A stretch of DNA of 64,000 nucleotides from Actinoplanes sandaracinus (GTDB lineage: Bacteria; Actinomycetota; Actinomycetes; Mycobacteriales; Micromonosporaceae), in contig NZ_JASCTH010000023.1 in NCBI RefSeq assembly GCF_030009775.1, forward strand, positions 101,431 through 165,430. Direction: 5' to 3'. The notes below the pieces were generated by a model. It was not told the DNA's origin. It searched no databases and saw only the letters and a program-made list of their open reading frames with translations. This document shows positions 42,042-50,947 of the stretch, piece by piece. Position numbers and translations under genes: made by a program. Every line of letters begins with the position of its first letter. Position 1 is the first letter of the stretch.

Positions 42042-42488
42042 ATGGCGCAAGAAGATCTCAACGCCGGCCTGCTGATGTTCATCGCGTACCGGGCGATGGA
42101 GAAGCGGGTGCTGGACGCGGTCGCCGAGGCCGGTTTCACCGACATCACGCTCGCGCAGGCCCGCGTCTTCCAGCGGATCGGCCCCGAAGGCACCCGGCTC
42201 GGCGACCTCGCCGAGCAGGCCCAGGTGACGAAACAGACCACCGGTTTCCTCGTCGACCAGCTGGAACGGGCCGGTTACGTGGAGCGGGCGCCGGACCCGG
42301 CCGACGCCCGCGCCCGGCTGGTCCGGATCGCCGGGCGCGGCCGGGCGGCGGGTCTCGTCGCCGCGGCCGCGGTCGCCGAGGTGGAGGCGGAGTGGGCCGC
42401 CCACCTCGGCGGGAGACGGATGGCTCAGCTGCGGGATGCGCTCTCGGCGCTGCGCGAGATCACCGACCCCTACCGTCCCGGTCAGTAG
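42042..42488 (+). CDS. MarR-family transcriptional regulator
   Basis: A 148-residue protein. The ATG at 42042 has GAGG 7 nt upstream. The winged-helix part is typical: FTDITLAQARVFQRIGPEGTRLGDLAEQAQVTKQTTGFLVDQLERAGYVERAPDPADARARLVRI. The wing D-x-R-x-R-x-V pattern is the MarR hallmark. It should bind the two dyads between itself and the divergent enzyme, releasing them on a small-molecule signal. Its 3' end overlaps bioY by 7 bp, tail to tail. Confidence 0.9.
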   Translation: MAQEDLNAGLLMFIAYRAMEKRVLDAVAEAGFTDITLAQARVFQRIGPEGTRLGDLAEQAQVTKQTTGFLVDQLERAGYVERAPDPADARARLVRIAGRGRAAGLVAAAAVAEVEAEWAAHLGGRRMAQLRDALSALREITDPYRPGQ

Positions 42489-43090
42489 CGGCCGGTGCCG
42501 GCCCGCCGGTCGATCAGCAGCCAGGCGCCGGGCAGCAGCCCGGCGGCCAGCAGCGTCTTCAGCGTGTCACCGATCAGGTACGGCACCAGGCCGATATCGA
42601 GCGCGGCGACCAGATCGGTCCCCGTCGCGAACGCCAGCCACGGCACACCGACCAGATAGATCAGCGCGTTGCCGCCGGCCATCAGACCGATCGTGTGGAA
42701 CGGGCGGCGGTCCGCGCCGAGAGCGGCGAGCTGCCCGATCAAGGCGGCCGCGAGAACGAAACCGATCAGGTAGCCGGCGGTGGCCGCGGGCCAGCCGGAG
42801 GCGCCGGCCGCGAACCATGGAACGCCGAGGGTGCCGGCCAGCACGTAGATCAGCATGCTGGCGGCGCCGCGGGTCGCTCCCAGGGTTGCGCCGACGAGCA
42901 GGACGGCGAAGGTCTGCCCGGTGATCGGGACGGGGGATCCGGGGACCGGGATGGCGATCTGTGCGGCCAGGCCGACGGCGCCCGCCCCGCCGAGGGTCAG
43001 GAGCACATCGCGTACGACCGAACGACCCCACACGTCGGCCAGGACTCCGGTGGATCGCCCGGCCACCATGCCGAATGTGCTGTAAGCCAC
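42482..43090 (-). CDS. bioY: BioY biotin ECF-transporter S component
   Basis: A 202-residue membrane protein with about six hydrophobic segments. It contains the family phrases AAQIAIPVPGSPVPITGQTFAVLLVGATLG and GWPAATAGYLIGFVLAAALIG, and ends LVPYLIGDTLKTLLAAGLLPGAWLL. The GTG at 43090 has AGGAGG 7 nt upstream, which overrides the longer open frame. BioY binds biotin; with BioMN or a shared ECF module it imports it. No bioM/bioN is next to it, so it may act alone or use a shared module. It is convergent with MarR. Confidence 0.9.
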   Translation of the reverse strand: MAYSTFGMVAGRSTGVLADVWGRSVVRDVLLTLGGAGAVGLAAQIAIPVPGSPVPITGQTFAVLLVGATLGATRGAASMLIYVLAGTLGVPWFAAGASGWPAATAGYLIGFVLAAALIGQLAALGADRRPFHTIGLMAGGNALIYLVGVPWLAFATGTDLVAALDIGLVPYLIGDTLKTLLAAGLLPGAWLLIDRRAGTGRY

Positions 43091-43190
43091 AGAAGGGCCT
43101 CCTGTCCGTACACGTAGGAGAAACCATAGGTCCCCGCCGGCCTCAGCGGCAGTCATCGGAGGGGAACCGTGATGCGCTAGTGATCGTTCA

Positions 43191-43227
43191 GGCGGGGCGC
43201 CACGCTGAACCGGCGCGGCGCCCCGCC
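43191..43227. terminator. Hairpin terminator before the M4 peptidase end
   Basis: A perfect 11-bp GC stem (43191-43201 with 43217-43227) and a 15-nt loop, placed 6 bp downstream of the M4 gene stop. Confidence 0.6.
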
Positions 43228-43232
43228 CGAAC

Positions 43233-45188
43233 TCACAGGGTGAGCGTCCAGGTGTTGATGTGCCCGGTGTCCTGCGCGACGGTGTCCTGCACCCTGAGCC
43301 GCCAGGTGCCGTTCGCCGCCTCACCGGAGAGGTTGGCGGTGTAGGTGGTGTTGACGTTGTCCGCGCTGTCCGAGGTCGACGTCGCCTTCAGGCTGTACGT
43401 CGAACCGTCCGGTGCCACCAGGTCGACCCGGAGGTCACCGCGGAAGGTGTGCACGATGTCGACCGCCACCTTCGAGGCCGACGAGGCGCTGCGGGCGCAG
43501 CCGCTGATCGCGATGTCGCTGTGGACCGCGCTGCCGGCGTCCGGGATCGCGACATCTGCCGCGTTCGTCCCGGTGCAGCTCACCGGCGCGGCGGTGGGTG
43601 ACGAGGTGGGCGCCGTGGTCGCGCCGGCGCAGGTCGGGTCGGCGGTCTGAGCCGGCACGTTGACCGCGTCCCAGGCCGTCTTGACCTTGTTGAACACCGT
43701 GCAGTCGTTCGGGTAGAGGTTCTTCGCCGCGGTCAGCGTCCAGGTGCGGTACTTCAGGTACGACGAGCTGGACGTCTTCATCAGCATCGCGTTGTACATG
43801 ACCTTCATCGCGGTCTGGATGCCGACGCCGGTGATCGCGCCGGAGCCGCTGCACCGGGTGCTGGCCGGCTGCCCGTTCGTCGGGTTGGTGCCCTCGGCCA
43901 GCAGGTAGAACCAGTGGTTGCCGGGACCGGCCGCGGCGTGCACCTCATCGTTCGGCGTGCTGCTGGAGTAGCAGTTGTCGTCCCCGGCCAGCGACGGGTT
44001 GTACATGTACCGGATCGGGCCGTTGCCGACCAGGTTGACCTCTTCGCCGACCTGGTAATCGGGGGCGTCGTTCGGGTTGTTCGCGAACCATTCGGCGGCC
44101 GCGCCGAAGGTGTCGGCGACGAACTCCTGGGTGCCGCCGTTCGAGATGCCGCCCGGGGTGTTGTCGTCGATGCCGTGGGCCAGCTCGTGGGCCACCACGT
44201 CGATGGAGCTGATCCACTGACCGGCGTTGTTCTTGCCGATCTGGACCTGCGTGCCGTCGTAGTAGGCGTTGACGTCGTTCAGGCCGACCCGGATCGGCCA
44301 GGCGCCACCGCCGCTGGTGAATCCGGTGCGGCCCAGCCAGCTGCCGAGCATCGCCTTCGTCTTCTGAGCGGCGTAGAACGCGTCGACGCAGCCGGTCTCC
44401 TTATTGGTGGCGGCGCCGGTGCCCCACACGTTGTCGGTGCCGCTGAAGACCGTGTTGGTCGACGAGTCCTGGCAGGTCAGCGTCGGCATCGACGGGTCAC
44501 GCAGGCTGTATGTCGAACCGGACAATGTGGTGTCCAGGGTGACCGCGCCGGTGGTCCAGCCGGTGCCGTTGCCGCTGACATGGGTGACGCGCTCCTGGGT
44601 GCGCAGCACCGTGCCGGTGGTGGCGTCCACGTCGACGGTGAGCCGGCTGACGTTCTCGTCGCCGTGGTCGTCGATCCGGGTGCCGTTGACGATCGACTCC
44701 CAGGCCAGGGCCGGGGTGCCCGTGGTGTTCACCACGACCAGCCGGGTGCTCTCGACGTTCGTCACCGTCTTGAGCTCGGCCTTGGCGGCGGGAAGGGAGT
44801 CGGCCGCGGAGAGCTTCGGGGTGATCGAGAGCTCGCCGATCGGCCGGGTCTGTGCGACCGACGTGAACTTGGTCCGGCCGGCCGTGTCGGTGACGACGAC
44901 GAAGTCACCGCCGACGACCGGAAGTCCTTTGTAGGTGCGGTCGAAGGGCACGTACTGCAGATTGTCTGTGGAGATCACCTGGTGCTGCACGAACGCCTCG
45001 CCGTCACTGGCCTGCAGCACCTGCGGGCGGTCGGCGACGAGAGCCGACGCGGAGTCCGATGCCCGCGCCGATACCGCGGCGGGGTCGACGGGCGCCTGGG
45101 CGGTCGCCGGTCCGGTGACCGCCACCATCGCTGACGCGGCCGCAGTGGCGGCGGTCAGTGCGATGACGGCTGGGGTACGGGATTTCAC
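43233..45188 (-). CDS. Secreted M4 (thermolysin-like) metalloprotease with P domain
   Basis: A 651-residue exported protease. The GTG at 45188 has GAGGAG 5 nt upstream. The order is signal peptide (about 1-30), FTP/PepSY-type propeptide (about 35-210), then the M4 catalytic domain with H334-E335-x-x-H338 (AHELAH), the third zinc ligand in GGTQEFVADTFG, and the downstream H in GPGNHWFYLLAEG. After a short Thr/Ser/Pro linker, a P/proprotein-convertase domain (about 545-651, ending GTWRLRVQDTVAQDTGHINTWTLTL) follows, as in many secreted actinomycete proteases. It degrades external proteins and is autoprocessed. Confidence 0.92.
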   Translation of the reverse strand: MKSRTPAVIALTAATAAASAMVAVTGPATAQAPVDPAAVSARASDSASALVADRPQVLQASDGEAFVQHQVISTDNLQYVPFDRTYKGLPVVGGDFVVVTDTAGRTKFTSVAQTRPIGELSITPKLSAADSLPAAKAELKTVTNVESTRLVVVNTTGTPALAWESIVNGTRIDDHGDENVSRLTVDVDATTGTVLRTQERVTHVSGNGTGWTTGAVTLDTTLSGSTYSLRDPSMPTLTCQDSSTNTVFSGTDNVWGTGAATNKETGCVDAFYAAQKTKAMLGSWLGRTGFTSGGGAWPIRVGLNDVNAYYDGTQVQIGKNNAGQWISSIDVVAHELAHGIDDNTPGGISNGGTQEFVADTFGAAAEWFANNPNDAPDYQVGEEVNLVGNGPIRYMYNPSLAGDDNCYSSSTPNDEVHAAAGPGNHWFYLLAEGTNPTNGQPASTRCSGSGAITGVGIQTAMKVMYNAMLMKTSSSSYLKYRTWTLTAAKNLYPNDCTVFNKVKTAWDAVNVPAQTADPTCAGATTAPTSSPTAAPVSCTGTNAADVAIPDAGSAVHSDIAISGCARSASSASKVAVDIVHTFRGDLRVDLVAPDGSTYSLKATSTSDSADNVNTTYTANLSGEAANGTWRLRVQDTVAQDTGHINTWTLTL

Positions 45189-45346
45189 GCATACTCCTCT
45201 CCCGCCCCGGGGGATAGGGCGGGCCTCAACCGTCCGGGGACGGCGGGTCACACCGGGGTGACTTGAGGGGAGACGCTATGCATAGACGGGCGTCACCGAA
45301 TCGGGGAAAACCCTTGCGCTCCGGCGAATCCGGTGTGCGGGGTGGG

Positions 45347-45937
45347 TCATGCGCCGATCTGGTTGACCTCGACCAGGGGCGCGTCGTTCCACCACTGTGC
45401 GTGAATGATGAAGCTGCGGCCGGTCTCGTGGAAGTAGACCACCAGGTTCGTGTCCGAGCCGGTCTTCTCCACCCGGAAACCGTCTGCCGGAGTGGCCGTG
45501 ACCAGCGACACGATGCCCTTGCTGGTCATCTTGACGACGGCCGTGCCGCCCGCGGTCGCAAACGACCGGACATAGGTCTTCACGCCGTCGCTGGTGGTGA
45601 CGGTCCAGCCGTTCTCGGTGGTGGTCGACGGCTTCGTGGTGGTCGCGGCGGGCTCCGGGGAGGTCGCGGCGCTGCGGGACGCCGACGGTGTGGTGCGCGA
45701 CGGCGTGGCCGACGTGGAAGGGCTGGCGATCGGGCTCGGCGTGGCCGTCTTCGGCGTCGGCGCGCCGCTGGTCCCGGACAGCGCGGCGGCCGCCGGGAGC
45801 TGATCGATGTCGGGCAGTTCACCCGAGTCGGCCTGTGCCGCGTTCAGCACCGGAGAGAGCGCCACCGAGGAGAGCACGATGCTTGTCGCGGTGGCCACAC
45901 ACCAGCCCGCTATCGGCACCCACCTGGAAGATCGCAC
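45347..45937 (-). CDS. Exported hypothetical protein with Ser/Thr/Pro linker
   Basis: A 196-residue protein. The GTG at 45937 begins a membrane-targeting N-terminus (WVPIAGWCVATATSIVLSSVALSPVLNAAQA). A Ser/Thr/Pro/Ala-rich linker (about 55-110) leads to a small beta-rich C-terminal domain (NGWTVTTSDGVKTYVRSFATAGGTAVVKMTSKGIVSLVTATPADGFRVEKTGSDTNLVVYFHETGRSFIIHAQWWNDAPLVEVNQIGA). No family is recognised. Its start is only 36 bp from the divergent response regulator start, so it may be under that system's control. Confidence 0.65.
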   Translation of the reverse strand: MRSSRWVPIAGWCVATATSIVLSSVALSPVLNAAQADSGELPDIDQLPAAAALSGTSGAPTPKTATPSPIASPSTSATPSRTTPSASRSAATSPEPAATTTKPSTTTENGWTVTTSDGVKTYVRSFATAGGTAVVKMTSKGIVSLVTATPADGFRVEKTGSDTNLVVYFHETGRSFIIHAQWWNDAPLVEVNQIGA

Positions 45938-45973
45938 GGGGCCATCCTCTCACCTGGTCCTATGGTTATCGCC

Positions 45974-46660
45974 ATGGCGATGATCCTGTTGGTCGAGGAC
46001 GACCGCATCATCACGGCCGCTCTGACCAGGGCCCTGACCGATGCCGGGCACGTGGTGCGCCCGGTCGGTCAGGCCGCCCAGGCGTTGAAGATCGTCACCC
46101 AGGAGCGGCCCGACCTGGTCATTCTCGACCTCGGTCTGCCCGACATCGACGGCACCGACGCGCTGCGGATGATGCGTACCGTCTCCGACGTGCCCGTGAT
46201 CGTGGCCACCGCGCGGCGTTCCGAGGCGGACATCATCGCGCTCCTGAGCGCCGGCGCCGACGACTACGTGACCAAGCCGTTCTCCGGCGGCCACATCCTC
46301 GCCCGCATCTCGGCGGTGCTGCGCCGGGCCCGGACCACCGCCGAGCAGCAGCCCAACGCCATCACCGTGGGCGAGTTGGTGATCAAGCCGCGGCAGCGCC
46401 GAGTGGAGCTGCGGGGCGAACCGTTGCAGCTCACCCGCCGCGAGTTCGACGTCCTCGCCTACCTCGCCGAGCGGGTCGGCCAGGTGATCAGCCGGCGCGA
46501 GCTGATGAACCAGGTGTGGCAGCAGGCCCGGATCGGCGAGGAACAGACCATCGACGTCCACATCTCCTGGCTGCGCCGCAAGCTCGGCGAGACCGCCGCG
46601 AAACCGTGCTACCTGCACACCGTCCGGGGCGTGGGCGTCATGATGGTCGATCCGCGATGA
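45974..46660 (+). CDS. OmpR/PhoB-family response regulator
   Basis: A 228-residue protein. The receiver has VEDD near residue 8, D-L-G-L-P-D phosphoacceptor region (ILDLGLPDIDG, D53), and VTKPFS with the conserved lysine. The C-terminal wHTH includes LTRREFDVLAYLAERVGQVISRRELMNQVW and ends HTVRGVGVMM. Several ATGs precede the homology; 45974 is chosen. The TATGGT at 45961-45966 would place a start point here, so leaderless translation is possible. Its stop overlaps the kinase start (ATGA). Confidence 0.88.
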   Translation: MAMILLVEDDRIITAALTRALTDAGHVVRPVGQAAQALKIVTQERPDLVILDLGLPDIDGTDALRMMRTVSDVPVIVATARRSEADIIALLSAGADDYVTKPFSGGHILARISAVLRRARTTAEQQPNAITVGELVIKPRQRRVELRGEPLQLTRREFDVLAYLAERVGQVISRRELMNQVWQQARIGEEQTIDVHISWLRRKLGETAAKPCYLHTVRGVGVMMVDPR

Positions 46661-47961
46661 GGTGGGCGCTCAACCGCCTGGCGCTCGCCATCACCTCCAT
46701 GGTGGCGCTCGCCTTCCTCGTGCCGCTCGCCGTCGCGACCCGGCAGATCGCCTACGACCGGGCCATCTCCGACGCCCGGCAGCAGGCCACCTCGATGGTG
46801 ACCGTGCTCGGCGTCGACAGCGACCTGTTCACCCTCACCAACGCGGTCGCCAGCACCGCCGCGGGCAGCGCCGGCCGGCTCGCGCTGCACCTGCCCGGCC
46901 TCGACCCGATCGGAACCTCGCACCTCACCACGGCGTCCGTGCAGCGGGCGGCGCAGGAGCGGCGGGCCGCCACCGCGGAGACCGGCGGCGGCGTCGCCTA
47001 CCTGCAGCCGACCGTGCTGACCGACGGCCGGACCGTGGTCGTCGAGGTCTTCGTCCCCGGCGAGGACACCCGGCGCGGCGTCGGCACGGCCTGGCTCGCT
47101 CTCGGCGGGCTCGCGATCCTGCTGGTCGGCGGTTCCACACTCCTCGCCGACCGGCTCGGCAGCCAGTTGGTCCGGGCCACCCGCCAGCTCGCGGCGGCCA
47201 GCCGCCGCCTCGGCGGCGGCGACCTCAACGAACGCATGACACCGACCGGCCCGCGCGAACTGCGCGACGCCGCGAACGCCTTCAACGGCATGGCCGACGA
47301 CCTGCGACGTCTGCTCGACCGCGAGCGCGAGCTGGCGGCAGACCTTTCCCACCGATTGCGTACGCCGCTGACGGGCCTCCGTCTCGATGTCGAGGCGATG
47401 CCGCCCGGCCTGATCGCCGAACGGATGCGCCAGGCCTGTGACCTGCTCGACGAGGAGCTGGAGGCGATCATCACCGGCGCCCGGCTGGGCAGCATCTCCA
47501 AGCGCGGCTCCGAGCAGTGCGATCTGGTCGAGGTGCTGGCCGACCGGCTCGCCTTCTGGTCGGTGCTCGCCGAGGATCAGGAGCGTCCGTGGGAGGTCGT
47601 CGGCGGCAACGAGCCGGTGATGGTCCCGATGCCGCCGAGCGAGGTGATCCTGGTGGTGGACGCGCTGCTCGGCAACGTCTTCTCGCACACCCCGGACGGC
47701 ACCGCGTTCCGGGTCAGCGTCTCGGCCGGTGGCCTGCTCGTCGACGACGCGGGCCCGGGCATCGCCGACCCGGAGAGCGCGGTGAAACGCGGATTCAGTG
47801 GCGCCGGCTCGACCGGACTGGGTCTGGACATCGTGCGACGCGGCGCGGAAACTGTGCGCGGCCAACTCGTCATCGACCGTAGTCCCCTGGGTGGCGCCCG
47901 CATCGGAATTCTGTTCCCGACATCGGCTTCGGAGCCCACTGATCAGCACAAACGCGGCTGA
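46657..47961 (+). CDS. Sensor histidine kinase
   Basis: A 434-residue membrane kinase. Membrane segments lie at about 7-30 and 145-167, with an extracytoplasmic domain of about 110 residues between them. A HAMP domain follows (ADRLGSQLVRATRQLAAASRRLGGGDLNERM), then HisKA with the phospho-histidine in DLSHRLRTPLTGL (R instead of the common E after the His), then HATPase ending GAGSTGLGLDIVRRGAE. It pairs with the response regulator it overlaps by 4 bp. It lies 110 bp upstream of the LPMO gene, so it could regulate it; this is inferred from position. Confidence 0.88.
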   Translation: MRWALNRLALAITSMVALAFLVPLAVATRQIAYDRAISDARQQATSMVTVLGVDSDLFTLTNAVASTAAGSAGRLALHLPGLDPIGTSHLTTASVQRAAQERRAATAETGGGVAYLQPTVLTDGRTVVVEVFVPGEDTRRGVGTAWLALGGLAILLVGGSTLLADRLGSQLVRATRQLAAASRRLGGGDLNERMTPTGPRELRDAANAFNGMADDLRRLLDRERELAADLSHRLRTPLTGLRLDVEAMPPGLIAERMRQACDLLDEELEAIITGARLGSISKRGSEQCDLVEVLADRLAFWSVLAEDQERPWEVVGGNEPVMVPMPPSEVILVVDALLGNVFSHTPDGTAFRVSVSAGGLLVDDAGPGIADPESAVKRGFSGAGSTGLGLDIVRRGAETVRGQLVIDRSPLGGARIGILFPTSASEPTDQHKRG

Positions 47962-48071
47962 TTTCACATTTAAAAAGGTTCGTGGGTTCTGTTAAGGCTC
48001 CGTTATGGCAGCCACTCCTAATGTTCCGGCCTGTAAGTGATTGCCAGGTCTAGAAACACAGGAGAGCTGAC

Positions 48072-48899
48072 ATGCGCAGGAAGATCGCCTACCCGCTGGC
48101 TACCCTCGGGATGGTCGCATCATCTTTGACCGTCGCGTCGTCGCCTGCCCTGGCACACGGCTACGTCTCCTCGCCTCCGAGCCGCCAGGCGCTCTGCGCC
48201 GCCGGCACCGTGTCCGGCTGCGGCGCCATCCAGTTCGAGCCGCAGAGCGTGGAAGCCCCCAAGGGGTCGAAGCAGTGCAACGGTGGAAACGCCGCCTTCC
48301 CCGAGCTGAACGACGAGTCCAGGAACTGGCCGGCCACCACGGTCGGTAAGTCGGCGACCTTCAACTGGGTCCTGACGGCCCGGCACCGGACCGCCACCTG
48401 GGTGTACTACGTGGACGGCACGGCGGTCGCCACGTTCGACGACAAGAACGCCATCCCGGCCGCCTCCGTCTCGCACACCGTCGACCTGAGCAAATTCTCG
48501 GGCCGGAAGACGGTCCTCGCGGTGTGGAACATCGGGGACACCGCGGCCGCCTTCTACAACTGCGTGGACGTCAACATCGGCGGTTCCGGCTCGACGACGC
48601 CGACCACGGCCCCGACGACCACGGCCCCGACGAAGGCTCCGACCACGTCGCCCACCACCGCGCCGACGACCGCCCCGGCCACGACCGCCCCGGCCACGAC
48701 CGCCCCGACCACGACGGCCACGGCCGCGCCGACCGGCACCGCCCCGGCGAGCGGGACCGAGTGGGCGCCGGGAGTGGCGTACCAGGCCGGTGACAAGGTC
48801 ACCTTCGGTGGTGTGACCTACCAGTGCCGTCAGGCGCACAAGTCGATCCGCAGCTGGGAGCCCTCCGTCTGGACGCTCGCCCTCTGGCTTCCGCTGTGA
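48072..48899 (+). CDS. AA10 lytic polysaccharide monooxygenase with chitin-binding domain
   Basis: A 275-residue exported copper enzyme. The signal peptide ends ALA, leaving H29 as the mature N-terminus (HGYVSSPPSRQALC), and H105 in ARHRTATW completes the copper 'histidine brace'; the axial-side F is in AAFYNC. LPMOs oxidatively cleave chitin or cellulose; the form HGYVSSPPSR is common in chitin-active AA10. A long Thr/Pro linker (about 180-230) leads to a C-terminal CBM5/12 (WAPGVAYQAGDKVTFGGVTYQCRQAHKSIRSWEPSVW). The ATG has AGGAGAG upstream. The stop overlaps the next start (GTGA). Confidence 0.92.
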   Translation: MRRKIAYPLATLGMVASSLTVASSPALAHGYVSSPPSRQALCAAGTVSGCGAIQFEPQSVEAPKGSKQCNGGNAAFPELNDESRNWPATTVGKSATFNWVLTARHRTATWVYYVDGTAVATFDDKNAIPAASVSHTVDLSKFSGRKTVLAVWNIGDTAAAFYNCVDVNIGGSGSTTPTTAPTTTAPTKAPTTSPTTAPTTAPATTAPATTAPTTTATAAPTGTAPASGTEWAPGVAYQAGDKVTFGGVTYQCRQAHKSIRSWEPSVWTLALWLPL

Positions 48900-49513
48900 A
48901 GCGCCGCCACGTAGCCGCGCTCGTCCTCGCGGCCGCGCCGTTCCTGCTCGGGGCGTGCGGCACCGCCGCCGACAAGGCTCCGGTGCCGGCCGCCACGGCG
49001 GTGCAGACCCAGAACGTCAAGAACGTCTCGGAGATCACCGCCGGCAAGACGTTCAACGACAACGACGTGATGTTCCTGCAGATGCTGATCGACAACCAGA
49101 GGCAGGGCCAGGAGATGGCCCAGATCGCCGCCGAGCGGGCCGGCCGTCCCGAGGTCGCCGACCTGGCCAAGGCCGTGCAGGTCACCCAGGCCGACGAGAT
49201 CAGGCTGATGGAGGGCTGGCTCACCGAATGGGGCAAGCCCACCACCCTCGACGAGCGGGTCAGCCTGCACGCCGACCACGGTGGCATGCCGAGCACCGGC
49301 AAGGAGGAGATCGCGTCGCTGAAGACGGTCGACGAGAAGCGGTTCGAGACCGCCTTCCTCAACCTCTTCCTGGCGCACCAGCACAACGCGGTCGAGTTCG
49401 CGCAGATGGAACTCGACAAGGGCGGCAACGAGCTGGCCAAGTCCTTCGCGGAGCGGGTCAAGCAGTCCCGCACCGACCAGGTCCAGCAGATGCTCAAACT
49501 GCTCGCCGGCTGA
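48896..49513 (+). CDS. DUF305 lipoprotein, possible copper-binding partner of the LPMO
   Basis: A 205-residue protein. The GTG at 48896 overlaps the LPMO stop, giving translational coupling. A lipobox (LLGAC, C21) anchors it outside the membrane. The DUF305 four-helix fold is seen twice: NDNDVMFLQMLIDNQRQGQEMAQIAAERAGRPEVADLAKAVQVTQADEIRLMEGWL and FETAFLNLFLAHQHNAVEFAQMELDKGGNELAKSFAERV. Members such as CopM bind copper through His and Met. Here the first half has D-N where many have H-H, but HADHGGMP and FLAHQHN remain. It may deliver or store copper for the LPMO; this is inferred from the coupling. Confidence 0.8.
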   Translation: MKRRHVAALVLAAAPFLLGACGTAADKAPVPAATAVQTQNVKNVSEITAGKTFNDNDVMFLQMLIDNQRQGQEMAQIAAERAGRPEVADLAKAVQVTQADEIRLMEGWLTEWGKPTTLDERVSLHADHGGMPSTGKEEIASLKTVDEKRFETAFLNLFLAHQHNAVEFAQMELDKGGNELAKSFAERVKQSRTDQVQQMLKLLAG

Positions 49514-49533
49514 ACCTTCTTTTCGGTTCCCCC

Positions 49534-49578
49534 TCGAAACGGGGCGGTCCATCACGGACTGCCCTGTTTCGGGGCTTC
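49534..49578. terminator. Imperfect hairpin after the LPMO-DUF305 operon
   Basis: An inverted repeat of about 20 bp per arm with several mismatches (outer arms CGAAAC and GTTTCG), starting about 20 bp after the DUF305 stop and preceded by a short T-rich run. Confidence 0.5.
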
Positions 49579-49617
49579 CTGCTGTCTGATGCGGTAATTC
49601 CGCATAATTTACGCAGC

Positions 49618-50769
49618 ATGTCTGCTCTATGCCGTACCCCCGCAATGCTTCTGACCCTGATCGTGGCCGCCGGTGCGGCAGCCACCCCCGCCGACGCGGC
49701 CGTCGCGCCGCTCTGGGACCACCCCGGCTACGACGCCGAGGACAGCCACCACAACCCGCGAGAAACCGTGATCAACGCCGGAAGCATCCGGAGTGTCACC
49801 CAGAAATGGCAGGTCAGCCTCCGGACCAGCGACCAGAGCTGCTCCGGGAACTCGACGCCGGTGCTCTCCGGCGGGCGGATCATCGTCAGTGATCAGCTCG
49901 GGATCTCGGCGTACGCGGCCGCCACCGGGACGTTCTCCTGGAGGTACGACTGGGACGACCCGGGCGACAGCGGGACCCCGCGACTAGCCGTCAGCGGCGG
50001 ACTGGTGATCGTGGCCGGTGGAGACTGCAACTCGCAGAGCGACCCGGACGGGCGACTCATCGCCCTGGACGCCGGCACCGGGCTGCCACGATGGCGACAA
50101 CGCCTCGGCAGCCCCGTCGACTCCGTCGTCGTCGACAAGAACGTCATCGTGATCTCCGGCGGGTCGCCGTCCGACGAGGACGTCGTCGCCGCCTTCGCGG
50201 TACGGGACGGGCGGGCGCTGTGGAGCAAGGACCGGTTCCTGAGCTCTGAGGTGTCCGCCGACGGGACGCTCCTCGTGCGGGCCACCGACGGATCCGGGGC
50301 GCCGGCGGGAAGCAGCGCCGGAATCTCGATCGAGACCGGGGCCGTCCGGTGGACCCGCGAAGGCGTCTCCTGGGCCGCGCAGGCCGCCGACCCGGCCGGC
50401 GAGCGGTTCTACGTGACAGATCGGGCGGGACTGCTCAGCGCCGTCCGGGTCGCCGACGGGACACCCGGCTGGACCGCGGCCGGGACCGAGAACTCGCTGG
50501 TCGCGGTGGACACGACACGGATCTACCGGGTCAACGGCACGAACGTGGACGCGCTCAGCGTGCTCGACGGGAAACGGCTCTGGACCGCGCGGCAAGGCGT
50601 CGACGGTGTGCAGCCGGTCCAGGCCGGTGGACTCCTCTACGCCGGAGGCGCGGTCCTCGACCCGGCCGACGGCGAGGTGGCCGGACCGGACCGCCCCGGA
50701 CAGGTGATCGTCGCCGGCGGGCGGATCCACCAGGTTCGCGACGCCGTCCTGCGGTCGTTCGGCCCGTAG
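49618..50769 (+). CDS. Exported PQQ-like beta-propeller protein
   Basis: A 383-residue protein. The ATG at 49618 is followed by a signal peptide (about 1-28, ending ADA-A). The rest is beta-propeller repeats of the PQQ/quinoprotein type: A-A-x-G-x-x-x-W, LIALDAGTGLPRWRQRLG, AFAVRDGRALWSKD, SIETGAVRWTREG, ALSVLDGKRLWTARQG. No heme or cofactor-dehydrogenase motif is visible, so it is more likely a scaffold or ligand-binding protein outside the cell. A CATAAT element 10 bp upstream of the ATG suggests a leaderless message. Cysteines at about 77 and 143 may form a disulfide. Confidence 0.75.
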   Translation: MSALCRTPAMLLTLIVAAGAAATPADAAVAPLWDHPGYDAEDSHHNPRETVINAGSIRSVTQKWQVSLRTSDQSCSGNSTPVLSGGRIIVSDQLGISAYAAATGTFSWRYDWDDPGDSGTPRLAVSGGLVIVAGGDCNSQSDPDGRLIALDAGTGLPRWRQRLGSPVDSVVVDKNVIVISGGSPSDEDVVAAFAVRDGRALWSKDRFLSSEVSADGTLLVRATDGSGAPAGSSAGISIETGAVRWTREGVSWAAQAADPAGERFYVTDRAGLLSAVRVADGTPGWTAAGTENSLVAVDTTRIYRVNGTNVDALSVLDGKRLWTARQGVDGVQPVQAGGLLYAGGAVLDPADGEVAGPDRPGQVIVAGGRIHQVRDAVLRSFGP

Positions 50770-50900
50770 GTCCAGTGCCATCACGGGACGGATCGGTTGC
50801 GGTTGGGGAGCCGATAGCCGTACCCCCGCTGGTGGGTTGCCGTTGGGGTGTTCCTGACGGATCTGGCGAAGCGGAACCCGAGGCCGGTCCGAAGAGGGAG

Positions 50901-50923
50901 GTGGCGCCGAGGGACGGCGCCAC
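50901..50923 (+). terminator. Hairpin with T-rich tail in the leader of the MFS gene
   Basis: A perfect 9-bp stem (50901-50909 with 50915-50923) and a 5-nt loop, immediately followed by TTTCCTT and then the ribosome binding site GGAGGTG of the MFS gene. It could be an attenuator-like element or a terminator of the upstream gene. Confidence 0.5.
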
Positions 50924-50947
50924 TTTCCTTGTGGAGGTGCCGCCGCT

